Part shown: positions 9,778-17,679 of the stretch, in pieces
Layout of the letters: every line of letters starts with the position of its first letter
How positions within the stretch are numbered: position 1 is the first letter of the stretch
Assembly: GCA_012840135.1 (NCBI GenBank)
Contig: DUMA01000014.1
Span: 1 to 64,000 of the forward strand
Source: Thermoanaerobacterales bacterium
GTDB taxonomy: Bacteria; Bacillota; Thermosediminibacteria; Thermosediminibacterales; Tepidanaerobacteraceae
Direction: 5' to 3'
DNA: 64,000 nt
Translations under genes and position numbers: made by a program
The notes under the pieces: generated by a model
Databases searched by the model: none
Seen by the model: the letters and a program-made list of their open reading frames with translations, nothing else
Told to the model about the DNA's origin: nothing

Positions 9778-9966
9778 TTATGGGTCCATAGACCCGCCCA
9801 TCAATAATTCCCTTATCATGCGCATTTCTTCCCTTTCACGGGCTATAGCATTTCTCAGCATCCGCCTCATGCTCTCGTTGGGTGCCGTTGCCATCAGATT
9901 TTCCCAGAGAGCCAGTTCCTGTTCATCCAGCCTCAGAATCCTGTTGAGCCCTTCTCTCCAGTCCAT
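9778..9966 (-). CDS. small hypothetical protein, MDW family A
   Basis: A 62-residue, highly charged and probably helical protein of unknown function. It begins MDWREGLNRILRLDEQEL and contains LMATAPNESMRRML and a run of Arg, Glu and Met. The start at 9966 is chosen over the ATG two codons upstream because AAGGAGGG then sits at normal spacing. It lies 34 bp downstream of another small gene whose protein also starts MDW and also has a TAP motif at the same depth, so the two look like diverged tandem paralogues of one operon. Closeness to sspI suggests, weakly, a spore-related role. Confidence 0.6.
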   Translation of the reverse strand: MDWREGLNRILRLDEQELALWENLMATAPNESMRRMLRNAIAREREEMRMIRELLMGGSMDP

Positions 9967-10000
9967 TTTCATCCCTCCTTTGCTTTACCTAAAATGTATT

Positions 10001-10267
10001 TTATTTTTGCCCTTCCTTATTCTCATCGGCCGTAAACGGAGTTCCGTACGGAGGTTGATTATATTCGTAATCATAGTGTGACTCCGTATATCCGGGTCTC
10101 ATCATAAGCATCATATGCCAATGCATGGCTTCCATCAATTCTTCCATCATAATCATCAGTACGCTGTGTGCTACCGGCCCCGGAGCTGTCCTGGCCACTT
10201 CGGTCAAGATCCTGATCTCCTCAAGATCTATTTCATAGGCCTTGTAAACGCCATGATACCAGTCCAT
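10001..10267 (-). CDS. small hypothetical protein, MDW family B, Met/His-rich
   Basis: An 88-residue protein of unknown function with a strong GAAGGAGGG ribosome site. It begins MDWYHGVYKAYEIDLEEI, has TEVARTAPGPVAHS, then a methionine-rich helix (MEELMEAMHWHMMLMM) and a polar tail. The helix contains Glu-Ala-Met-His, an ExxH spacing seen in ferritin-like helices, but with one such motif this is only a hint. The first half aligns by eye with the downstream 62-residue protein around TAP. The two genes form a likely bicistronic unit. Confidence 0.6.
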   Translation of the reverse strand: MDWYHGVYKAYEIDLEEIRILTEVARTAPGPVAHSVLMIMMEELMEAMHWHMMLMMRPGYTESHYDYEYNQPPYGTPFTADENKEGQK

Positions 10268-10341
10268 CCCTTTATTCCCTCCTTCTCTCTGGTCTAATAC
10301 AATATATGAGTATGTTGCCGAAAATGTTATGTTTAAGACAA

Positions 10342-10439
10342 AGCCCGCATGTATTTGCTACGGACACGCTCGCACGCCGTTTGCAGCAGCAGAGCTGACG
10401 GCATCTGAGAAACTAGTCCGGCCATAATACACGCGGGCT
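10342..10439. ncRNA. nested inverted-repeat element, candidate structured RNA
   Basis: A GC-rich 98-base segment in an otherwise AT-rich gap with a coaxial series of complementary arms: AGCCCGC (10342-10348) with GCGGGCT (10433-10439), GTAT with ATAC (10351/10427), CGGAC with GTCCG (10361/10416), GCCGT with ACGGC (10376/10398), and CAGC with GCTG innermost. No T-run follows on either strand, so it is not a simple terminator. The gap 10268-10485 holds nothing else. I do not match it to a known riboswitch or ncRNA class, and the strand is undecided. Confidence 0.45.
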
Positions 10440-10485
10440 AAGTGTGTTTGTCAAGAGTTTTTGTGACATTTTTTATAAGTATTGT

Positions 10486-10710
10486 TTAAGATACAGGCTG
10501 ATTGTTTATGGTCTCCATGATCTTGTCCATCATGCTGTTTCTTTCTTTTTCATTGGATTTTTGCCATACGGTCTCAAAGAGAATCCCCATGCCTGGAAGG
10601 GCCTCTTCTTCCCGGGTCTCAATGGTTTCGTTTATATAGCCCTCCACTTCATCCCTGCTGCTGCCAGCCAGGTTCTTCAGCACCAGACTTCGGATGTCAA
10701 TGGCCGTCAT
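10486..10710 (-). CDS. sspI: small acid-soluble spore protein SspI-like
   Basis: Spore-core protein of the SspI family, made in the forespore. It has 74 residues from the start at 10710. The body DIRSLVLKNLAGSSRDEVEG, then EEEALPGMGILFETVWQKS and the end NSMMDKIMETI, follows the Bacillus SspI pattern (ALPG-G-LFE-W). The start MTAIDIRS is preferred for agreement with the family and a GGCAGGG sequence upstream; the frame extends 13 codons further. It is a useful marker that this organism sporulates. No sigma-G promoter was verified. Confidence 0.85.
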   Translation of the reverse strand: MTAIDIRSLVLKNLAGSSRDEVEGYINETIETREEEALPGMGILFETVWQKSNEKERNSMMDKIMETINNQPVS

Positions 10711-10805
10711 CGTATCCCTGCCTTTCACATATTTTTCTCTATATATCATTCCCTTCTATCCCTGTTTTAAATCCTTAAAAATTTTTTATCTTTCATCTCC
10801 GAAAT

Positions 10806-11546
10806 TTAAAATCCGACCTCCGACTTCCGGTCTCCGGCTTCAGCTTTTTGCCCCAGATATGATTCCTGAATGGTGGGATCTTCTATGAGATCCGCGGCTT
10901 TTCCGGCCTTGACTATCTTCCCCTGTTCCAGCACATAGGCCCTGTCGGCGGTGGAAAGGGCTTTATAGGCATTTTGCTCTACCAGAAGTATGGTTTTGCC
11001 GATTTTTTTAATATCCTGTATTACGGCAAAGATGGTATCCACCAGGATGGGCGCAAGGCCCAGGGAAGGCTCATCCAGCAGCATGAGCTCAGGATCGCTC
11101 ATGAGGCCCCTGCCCATGGCCAGCATCTGCTGTTCGCCTCCGGAAAGGGTTCCAGCCAGCTGTTTTTGCCTTTCCGCAAGTCTTGGAAAAAGTTCGTAAA
11201 CTTTTTCCAGATCTTTTTTGATGCCTTTTTTATCTTTTCGCAGATAAGCCCCCAACAGGAGATTATCCTTCACCGTAAGGTTAGCAAAAACAAGCCTCCC
11301 TTCCGGAACCTGGCAGATGCCCTTCATCACAATATGATGGGGCACCGGTCGCAGGAGGCTGCCTTTAAAAATAATCCTGCCTTCCCTGCTCCTTACAAGC
11401 CCCGATATGGTATTGAGCAGCGTGGATTTTCCGGCTCCGTTGGCTCCTATAATGGTCACTATCTCGCCTTTTTCCACCGAAATATCAATTCCCTTGAGGG
11501 CGTGAATGCCTCCGTAATACACATGAAGGTTTTCCACCTTAAGCAC
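10806..11546 (-). CDS. livF: branched-chain amino acid ABC transporter ATP-binding protein LivF
   Basis: Cytoplasmic ATPase, one of the two that power a LivKHMGF-type importer. It has 246 residues with Walker A GANGAGKS at about 34-41, signature LSGGEQQM, and Walker B LMLLDEPSLGL. The GTG start at 11546 is chosen because AGGGGG precedes it and its GTGCTTAA overlaps the stop of livG by 8 bp, the usual arrangement for these genes. It is the last gene of the operon. The C-terminus ends with EAGDRKSEVGF. Confidence 0.93.
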   Translation of the reverse strand: MLKVENLHVYYGGIHALKGIDISVEKGEIVTIIGANGAGKSTLLNTISGLVRSREGRIIFKGSLLRPVPHHIVMKGICQVPEGRLVFANLTVKDNLLLGAYLRKDKKGIKKDLEKVYELFPRLAERQKQLAGTLSGGEQQMLAMGRGLMSDPELMLLDEPSLGLAPILVDTIFAVIQDIKKIGKTILLVEQNAYKALSTADRAYVLEQGKIVKAGKAADLIEDPTIQESYLGQKAEAGDRKSEVGF

Positions 11547-12309
11547 CCAACTTCGCCCCCTCTCCAAGATACGCCTCGATGACCTGCGGATCCCGCTGCA
11601 CCATTTCCGGCGGCCCTTCGATGAGCTTTCTGCCGAAATTCAGCACCATGATGTTTTCACATATCCCCATCACCAGGTCCATGTGGTGTTCTATTATGAA
11701 AATTGTACACTTGAATCTATCCCTTATCTCCCGGATAAGGTTCATCAACTGGAGGGTTTCATCGGGATTCATTCCGGCTGCGGGTTCGTCCAAAAGCAGC
11801 AGCTCCGGCTTTACCGCCAGGGCCCTGGCTATCTCCAGGCGGCGCTGCAGTCCATAGGGCAGGCTGTGAGCCGTATGGTCGCGCCACTTTGAAAGGCCCA
11901 TTATTTCCATTAAATCTTCGGTATCCTGTCTCAAATTTCTTTCTTCTTTTTTATATCTCCCCAGCCTCAATACCGATTCCATTAAATTATACCCGGCATT
12001 GCGGTGACATGCGGTAAGGATATTATCATATACCGACAATTTTTTAAAGAGCCGGATATTCTGGAAAGTGCGCGTAATGCCCATACCGGCAATCCTGTGA
12101 GGCTCAAGATTCTGAATAGGTATCCCTTTGAAAATAATTTCTCCCCCGGTAACTTTATAGATGCCTGTTATGAGATTAAATATGGTGGTTTTCCCCGCAC
12201 CATTAGGCCCTATAAGGCCTGAAATGGAATCTTTCCTCACTATAAAATCAACCTTTTCTACCGCAGTCAAACCGCCAAATGTTTTTGTCACATTTTTCAA
12301 CTCGAGCAT
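11539..12309 (-). CDS. livG: branched-chain amino acid ABC transporter ATP-binding protein LivG
   Basis: Second ATPase of the transporter, 256 residues. It has Walker A GPNGAGKT, the LivG-type signature region LPYGLQRRLEIARAL, and Walker B LLLLDEPAAGMNPDE, followed by EHHMDLVMGICE. AGGAGG lies upstream of the ATG. It is 17 bp downstream of livM and overlaps livF by 8 bp, so translation is probably coupled. Confidence 0.95.
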   Translation of the reverse strand: MLELKNVTKTFGGLTAVEKVDFIVRKDSISGLIGPNGAGKTTIFNLITGIYKVTGGEIIFKGIPIQNLEPHRIAGMGITRTFQNIRLFKKLSVYDNILTACHRNAGYNLMESVLRLGRYKKEERNLRQDTEDLMEIMGLSKWRDHTAHSLPYGLQRRLEIARALAVKPELLLLDEPAAGMNPDETLQLMNLIREIRDRFKCTIFIIEHHMDLVMGICENIMVLNFGRKLIEGPPEMVQRDPQVIEAYLGEGAKLGA

Positions 12310-12326
12310 CTTTTCTTATATGCCTC

Positions 12327-13205
12327 CTAACCTTCTGCAGCTTTTCCGGAACGTTTTCTAATATTAAGCAGCCTGATGAACCCCTTTAAAGTGATTTCCT
12401 TTCCGCCCATAAGGCCTTCGGGCCTGCTTATCATTATAAAAATAACTGCCGCTCCGTAGGCTACCAGCCTCCAAAGAGCAAAAGCCCGCAATATCTCGGG
12501 CAAAGCGGTCAGAAGCAATGTCCCCAGCACGCTGCCGGAAATGCTGCCTATACCGCCAAAGATTACAATGATGGTAAGTTCCGTGGATTTATTCATGCTG
12601 AACATTTTGGGCTGCAAAAACCCTGTATAATACCCCACCATGCCGCCGGCTATGCCCGCATATACGGCACTTATAAAAAGAGAAATCATCTTGTGTTTAA
12701 AAGTATCTATCCCAATGGTTTTGGCGGCCAGTTCTTCCTCCCGGACTGCAATCATATTCCGTCCGTGGCGGGAATTTATGAGATTTATGAGGATAAGAAT
12801 TCCGACAACGTTTATTATAGCCACATTCCACAAATCTATCTTCAGGGGAATGCCCGGCCAACCTCGGGCACCGCCGAAATACTGGACGTTGTCCAGGATC
12901 AGGCGGATTGCCTCACCAAAACCCAGAGTGGCAATGCAGAAATAGTCGCCTTTCAGGTTTAGAGTCAATTTGCCGATGAAAAGACTTATTACTCCGGAAA
13001 TCAATCCACCGATTAAAAGTGATGGAATGAGGGGCAATCCTAGTTTAATCCCCATCGTGGCCGCGGTGTACGCCCCTATGGCCATAAAGCCCGCATGGCC
13101 GAAGGAAAAGAGCCCCGTAAATCCCGTCAGAAGGGAAAGTCCCAGGACCGCCATGAGGTTTATGCCGGACAATATGAGGATGCCTTTGATGTAAAACCAG
13201 TCCAT
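12327..13205 (-). CDS. livM: branched-chain amino acid ABC transporter permease LivM
   Basis: Inner-membrane permease of 292 residues with about eight hydrophobic segments. Typical LivM motifs are GLSLLTGFTGLFSFGHAGFM near the N-terminus and ARGWPGIPL, TIIVIFGGIGSISGSVLGTL and RPEGLMGGKE toward the end. GGAGGG precedes the ATG at normal spacing. It starts 10 bp after livH and pairs with LivH as the transmembrane heterodimer. Confidence 0.94.
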   Translation of the reverse strand: MDWFYIKGILILSGINLMAVLGLSLLTGFTGLFSFGHAGFMAIGAYTAATMGIKLGLPLIPSLLIGGLISGVISLFIGKLTLNLKGDYFCIATLGFGEAIRLILDNVQYFGGARGWPGIPLKIDLWNVAIINVVGILILINLINSRHGRNMIAVREEELAAKTIGIDTFKHKMISLFISAVYAGIAGGMVGYYTGFLQPKMFSMNKSTELTIIVIFGGIGSISGSVLGTLLLTALPEILRAFALWRLVAYGAAVIFIMISRPEGLMGGKEITLKGFIRLLNIRKRSGKAAEG

Positions 13206-13215
13206 TCTATCCCTC

Positions 13216-14094
13216 CTATGCCTTTTCCTCGGTGGATTTTCCCATCAGCCCTATGGGCCTGAACACCAGGATGATTATGAGCAGGCTGAAGGAAATAAGG
13301 TCCCTAAACTGAGATGAAAAATATCCCGAGATCAGTGTCTCCAAAATGCCCAGGATCACCGAACCAATCACCGCCCCGGGAAGGCTGCCCAGGCCGCCGA
13401 AAACCGCCGCTATAAAGGATTTTATGGTTATAAATCCTATCTGAGGGTAAACCGTATACTTCATGCCGAAAAGCACCCCGGCAATGCCAGCCAGAAATCC
13501 TCCTATGGCAAAAACCGTAATGACTATTAGATCAGTATTTATGCCCATCAGAGCGCTGGCTCTGGGGTTGAAGGCGGTGGCCTGAATGGCTTTTCCCATT
13601 TTAGTAAAATCGATGAAATAGATTAACGCCGCAAGACATATGGCGGAAATAACAAACATCATGGTATCGAGCCTGCCGATGAAAAGCGGGCCTAAACGGA
13701 AGGGCTCCCGGGAAAACACGGCGGGATATGTCTTGAAAGTGGGGCCTATGGTAGCTATGACAAAGTTTTCTATAAACATGGAGGCTCCCATAGCTGAAAT
13801 GATGAAATATAAAAACGGGGCGTTGCGCATCCTCAATGGCTTATACGCCACTCTTTCCACCAGCACTGCCAGTGCGGCGGCACATATGGCCGCTCCAAGA
13901 AAAGCCACGGCAAAAGGCCAGTTAAATAGTGTCAAAAAGAAAAAACCAAAATAAGCTCCCAGCATTATGATACCGCCATGGGCAAAATTGGAAAAGTTCA
14001 TGATGCTGTATACCAGTGAATAACCGACGGCCATTAGCGCATATACGCTGCCGATGGACAGGCCGTTTATCATCTGCTGCAAAAATTGAATCAA
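13216..14094 (-). CDS. livH: branched-chain amino acid ABC transporter permease LivH
   Basis: Inner-membrane permease of 292 residues from a TTG start at 14094, which has GAAGGAG at normal spacing. An upstream in-frame start at 14151 would add a non-family extension. The protein begins LIQFLQQMINGLSIGSVYAL and has the LivH motifs YSLVYSIMNFSNFAHG and FGGLGSLPGAVIGSVILG. It is the first permease after the binding-protein gene, separated from it by a 144-bp gap that holds a strong hairpin. Confidence 0.94.
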   Translation of the reverse strand: MIQFLQQMINGLSIGSVYALMAVGYSLVYSIMNFSNFAHGGIIMLGAYFGFFFLTLFNWPFAVAFLGAAICAAALAVLVERVAYKPLRMRNAPFLYFIISAMGASMFIENFVIATIGPTFKTYPAVFSREPFRLGPLFIGRLDTMMFVISAICLAALIYFIDFTKMGKAIQATAFNPRASALMGINTDLIVITVFAIGGFLAGIAGVLFGMKYTVYPQIGFITIKSFIAAVFGGLGSLPGAVIGSVILGILETLISGYFSSQFRDLISFSLLIIILVFRPIGLMGKSTEEKA

Positions 14095-14130
14095 GGATAT
14101 CGCTCCTTCACTATGCGCAAATTGCAGTTC

Positions 14131-14191
14131 GGGGGCGTATCTCCATATCAAGGAGTGCTCAAAAAATTGCAGGAGATGGAGAGACGCCCCC
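14131..14191 (-). other. intercistronic stem-loop between livK and livH
   Basis: GGGGGCGT (14131-14138) is complementary to ACGCCCCC (14184-14191). The hairpin has no T-run, so it looks like an mRNA stability or processing element that lets the binding protein be made in excess of the membrane subunits, as in many binding-protein operons. This role is inference. Confidence 0.5.
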
Positions 14192-14238
14192 CGTTAAAAA
14201 TATTCGAAGCTAAAAGTTTATAAAACTCTTACCCTTAT

Positions 14239-15456
14239 TTAATTGCTCGGGGCGTATTTTTGCTGGAATACGTACTTGCCATCCACTATCTTTATGATAG
14301 CCGCTTCTTTTCCTTCGGGGTTGTGGGTATCTTTACCAATTTTAATATTGCCCGTTATACCCTGAATTTTGGTGGTCTCCAGGGCATCGCGTATCGCAAC
14401 CGGGTCGAAACTGTTGGCTCTCTTTACCGCGTCTACAAACATTAAAAACGCATCATGGGCCAGGTATCCGTTCAACTCCACCTTTCTATCATACTTTTTC
14501 ATGTACCTGTTCTTGAAGTCCTGGACTGCCGGGTCGTCAAAATCCACGTGATTTACAAAGTAGCTGCCGTTTACCGCATCTTTGGCCATCTCCAGAAGCA
14601 CTTCAGAAGGCCAGCCGTCTCCGCCCATGAGGACGGCATTGATGCCCAGCTCCCGGGCCTGGTTGGCACTCAGAGCCACTTCCTTAAAGAAATAGGGCAT
14701 AAAAATTATATCGGGGTTGGCGGTTTTTATCTTGGAAAGCTGGGGCCTAAAGTCGGTATCCCCTGATTTGAAGGCTTCTTTTGCCACTATTTCTCCACCC
14801 TTTTCGGTGAATGTCTTGATAAAAAACTCGGTCAACCCCTGAGAATAATCATCGGCCACATCATAGAGCACCGCAGCCTTTTTAAATTTCAACACATCGG
14901 CGGCATATCCCGCTGCAACGGCACCCTGATAAGGGTCTATAAAGCACACCCGGAAGTTGAAGGGTTTTGTCTTTCCGTCTACCACAGTAACTTTGGGATT
15001 GGTAGCCACCGTCGCGATATCCGGCACCTTCATTTCCTCCAGCACCGTGGAAATGGGGATGGCCTGGCCGCTGGCATTGGGGCCTATAATGGTCACAACT
15101 TTATCCTGGCTGGTGAGACGTCTTACGGCATTCACCGCTTCCATGGCATCGCCCCGGGTATCATATCCTACGGCTTCCAGTTTTTTGCCCAGAAGTCCTC
15201 CTTGCGCATTTATTTCCTCCACCAGCATCTTTACCGTGTTAAATTCGCACTGGCCCCAAACAGCCTGGTCTCCTGTCAGTGAACCGATCCATCCGACTTT
15301 CACCACATCTCCTGCAGTTTCCTGTTTGGCTTCTTCTTTGGGAGCCTCCTGTGTTTTTTGTTCCTCCTTCGCAGCCTCCTGCTTCTGGCCGCATCCAACT
15401 GCCACGATAGAAACTACCAGCACTAAAACTAAAAATATCCCCCAGAATTTTCTCAT
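14239..15456 (-). CDS. livK: branched-chain amino acid type ABC substrate-binding lipoprotein
   Basis: Extracellular periplasmic-binding-protein type I lipoprotein of 405 residues that captures the substrate for LivHMGF. The signal peptide ends in lipobox VAVGC (Cys22) followed by a Lys/Glu-rich linker. The mature part starts VKVGWIGSLTGDQAVWGQ, has VTIIGPNASGQAIPIS, and ends with the IQGITGNIKIGKDTHNPEGKE type segment common to this family. It is the first transporter gene and lies 27 bp downstream of the glutamine-amidotransferase-like gene. Leu/Ile/Val is only a family default; the neighbours suggest a gamma-glutamyl compound or another amino acid. Confidence 0.93.
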   Translation of the reverse strand: MRKFWGIFLVLVLVVSIVAVGCGQKQEAAKEEQKTQEAPKEEAKQETAGDVVKVGWIGSLTGDQAVWGQCEFNTVKMLVEEINAQGGLLGKKLEAVGYDTRGDAMEAVNAVRRLTSQDKVVTIIGPNASGQAIPISTVLEEMKVPDIATVATNPKVTVVDGKTKPFNFRVCFIDPYQGAVAAGYAADVLKFKKAAVLYDVADDYSQGLTEFFIKTFTEKGGEIVAKEAFKSGDTDFRPQLSKIKTANPDIIFMPYFFKEVALSANQARELGINAVLMGGDGWPSEVLLEMAKDAVNGSYFVNHVDFDDPAVQDFKNRYMKKYDRKVELNGYLAHDAFLMFVDAVKRANSFDPVAIRDALETTKIQGITGNIKIGKDTHNPEGKEAAIIKIVDGKYVFQQKYAPSN

Positions 15457-15483
15457 AACGCACCTCCGATTTTTCTTGAAATA

Positions 15484-16236
15484 TTATGATACACTACAGC
15501 TTCTGACAAACTCTTTAAATAAAACCAGGTACTCCGGATAGCGTTCTATCATAGTTTCGGGATGCCACTGCACAGCTACAACAAATCTGTTTCCTGGCGA
15601 TTCAATCCCTTCAATAAGGCCATCCGGCGCTATCATAGTCGCCTCGAAATCACCTCCTATTGTTTTAATGGCCTGATGATTAAAGCTGTTTATCTTTATT
15701 CTGTCTTTTCTGAAAATCTTATGAAGCTTGGAATCCGGCTTGATTGCCGCTTCATGCATAGGATAGTCCTTCGGGACGTTAATCAGAGTATGGTTAAAAC
15801 CCTCGCTCCTATACCGTTGCAGATCTTGATATAATGTACCTCCAGCAGCTACATTTAACAATTGTATTCCTCTGCAGATGCCTAATACTGGAATTGAGGT
15901 TTCAAACAAAATTTTTTTTGCCAAAGCAATTTCATGTGAATCTCTAAAAGGAGTCACCGTTCTGAGACCGTATTGAGGCAACTCCCCGTAATATGAGGGA
16001 TCTATGTCTGAGCCTCCGGAAAATAATATGCCGTCTAAAATAGGCAATATTCTTTCTGTATTTTCGAAATCTTCCACGACGGGAATTATTAAAGGAGAAC
16101 CTCCAGCCAATTCTATAGCTTTAATATAATCATTGGCTAATAACTGCCACTCCTGCTTCGGAAATCCCAATTCTGTAATTATGCCTATTTTATCGTCTGT
16201 TGCATAATTGGCGCATATTCCTATAATTGGCTTCAT
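15484..16236 (-). CDS. gamma-glutamyl-GABA hydrolase-like class I glutamine amidotransferase
   Basis: Peptidase C26 family enzyme of 250 residues, probably splitting a gamma-glutamyl amide in the cytoplasm. The nucleophile is Cys121 in VLGICRGIQLLN; His225 and Glu227 in VQWHPE complete the triad. FSGGSDIDPSYYGE is the oxyanion region typical of PuuD. It sits directly upstream of livK in the same direction, so imported substrate may be a gamma-glutamyl amino acid or amine. GAAAGGAG precedes the ATG. A perfect palindrome upstream is a likely control site. Confidence 0.88.
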   Translation of the reverse strand: MKPIIGICANYATDDKIGIITELGFPKQEWQLLANDYIKAIELAGGSPLIIPVVEDFENTERILPILDGILFSGGSDIDPSYYGELPQYGLRTVTPFRDSHEIALAKKILFETSIPVLGICRGIQLLNVAAGGTLYQDLQRYRSEGFNHTLINVPKDYPMHEAAIKPDSKLHKIFRKDRIKINSFNHQAIKTIGGDFEATMIAPDGLIEGIESPGNRFVVAVQWHPETMIERYPEYLVLFKEFVRSCSVS

Positions 16237-16279
16237 ACGAGGACTCCTTTCGCAATTGCTAATTTTTCATAATTTGTTA

Positions 16280-16303
16280 AGTTAATATATTATTATATTA
16301 ACT
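16280..16303. promoter_or_regulatory. perfect palindrome, candidate operator of the amidotransferase-liv operon
   Basis: AGTTAATATA-TTAT-TATATTAACT: ten-base arms that match perfectly around 4 bases, 44-67 bases before the start at 16236. A minus-strand promoter candidate (TTGTTT, 17-base gap, TAATAT) overlaps it, as expected for a repressor site. The rest of the 162-bp gap is AT-rich without other signals. Confidence 0.5.
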
Positions 16304-16398
16304 CAATATTAGCACAAAAACAAGCATTTGTCCATTTACGATAAATTATAAATATATAAAAATATTTATATTTATGCAAACTTATTGGATTATTCATT

Positions 16399-17517
16399 TC
16401 ACTGGCCCGGCGGTTTGCGGAAGGAGCCGCCCCGCATATCGATGTATATTGTTTTTTCTATCCTGCCATTTCTATGTCCGATAAGATAATCGGTCATATT
16501 AGCAGCAGAACAGGCATGGTTGGGAATAACCCTCACTTTATCTCCCACCTTTATCTTGGTTTTTCCCAATAATTTTATTTTGCCCACTTCTTCAGACAAA
16601 TCTGTTATGAGCAGCTCGGGATGGCCTTTTATCATCCCGTATCCTTTCACCATGGAAATGCCGTGGGCTCCTTTATCAAGCCCCAGGCACTTGCTGCCCA
16701 CATCCATGATAAAAGTATCTTCCCTGGGATGGGATACAATCGTGCCGAGCACGGTGAGAGCGCATCTCGATTCCGGAACAACTCCCAGAGCCATCTGGAT
16801 ATTATCATAAAACACGAAGTTCCCGGGCCGAAGCACCGTGATATTTTCATCTTCAGCCACATACGTCGCTGTAGGAGTGCTGCCGGTGGCCACGATGTCA
16901 ACTTTGTATCCTGCAACTTCCAGATTTTTCTTTGCCCGCTTCATGGCTTGCCTCTCTTCGCCTGCTACTTTTCTGACCTCCTCAGGACTTGAGGAGCCGT
17001 ATACATGGCCGGGATGGGTGCCTATACCGACTAGCTTTAGATACTCCAAAACCGATAAATTACTGGCCAGTTCCACCGCTTCTTCAGGCAAAACCCCAAA
17101 GCGGTGAAGGCCACTGTCGATGATGATGAGATATTCTAAAGTCTGACCATGGCACTTTGCTGCATCATTTAAAACCCTTGCAGCATCAATGCCATCCAGG
17201 CTGAGGATAACACGGGCTTTTTTTGCCAGATTTACCGCTCTTGCAACATTCTCTTCCCCGGCCACAGGATATGCCAGCATAATATTCAAAAACCCTTCCT
17301 GCACAAGTTTTTCCGCCTCATCCAGAGTTCCTACAAGAAAGCCTTCAGCTCCAGCCGTCTGCTGCATGAGCGCAATTTGAGTGCTCTTGTGAGTCTTTAT
17401 CATGGGCCAGAGCTTTTTATTGTTCCTACTGCAAAGATCGGTCATATCCTCTATGTTTTTTTCCAGAACATCCAGATCCACCAGAAAAGCTGGTGTAGTC
17501 AGTTCCTTTATATCCAT
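16399..17517 (-). CDS. D-threonine aldolase / D-serine dehydratase-like PLP enzyme
   Basis: Fold-type III PLP enzyme of 372 residues (alanine-racemase-like N-terminal barrel plus DSD1 C-terminal domain). It begins ELTTPAFLVDLDVLEKNI; Lys41 in MIKTHKS is the expected PLP lysine. VIPNHACSAANM near the C-terminus carries the His and Cys that bind the metal in this family. It would cleave or dehydrate a D-hydroxy amino acid such as D-threonine. It lies upstream of the amidotransferase and liv genes on the same strand, but a 162-bp gap with a palindrome suggests its own control. Several related activities exist, so the exact substrate is open. Confidence 0.85.
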   Translation of the reverse strand: MDIKELTTPAFLVDLDVLEKNIEDMTDLCSRNNKKLWPMIKTHKSTQIALMQQTAGAEGFLVGTLDEAEKLVQEGFLNIMLAYPVAGEENVARAVNLAKKARVILSLDGIDAARVLNDAAKCHGQTLEYLIIIDSGLHRFGVLPEEAVELASNLSVLEYLKLVGIGTHPGHVYGSSSPEEVRKVAGEERQAMKRAKKNLEVAGYKVDIVATGSTPTATYVAEDENITVLRPGNFVFYDNIQMALGVVPESRCALTVLGTIVSHPREDTFIMDVGSKCLGLDKGAHGISMVKGYGMIKGHPELLITDLSEEVGKIKLLGKTKIKVGDKVRVIPNHACSAANMTDYLIGHRNGRIEKTIYIDMRGGSFRKPPGQ

Positions 17518-17622
17518 GATTATGCCCTCCTATCATTCAAAATTTCATTTTGGTATAAAAAGTCGATTTTGGTGGTTGTGGCGGCCTGGCACCTGACCGT
17601 TCAGCCAGACGTTCAAAAGAAA

Positions 17623-17651
17623 TTTACTCTTGATGATAAGAATGATATAAT
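17623..17651 (+). promoter_or_regulatory. sigma-A type promoter of corA
   Basis: TTTACT (17623-17628), 17-base spacer, TATAAT (17646-17651), 28 bp before the start codon. Confidence 0.6.
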
Positions 17652-17679
17652 ACTTCTATGGAAAAAAAGGGGTGAAAAA

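Noticed and set aside
17377-17679. 101-codon N-terminal extension of CorA
   Set aside because: It overlaps the antisense D-threonine-aldolase gene, includes the corA promoter, and would add non-family sequence; the ATG at 17680 has a good ribosome site.
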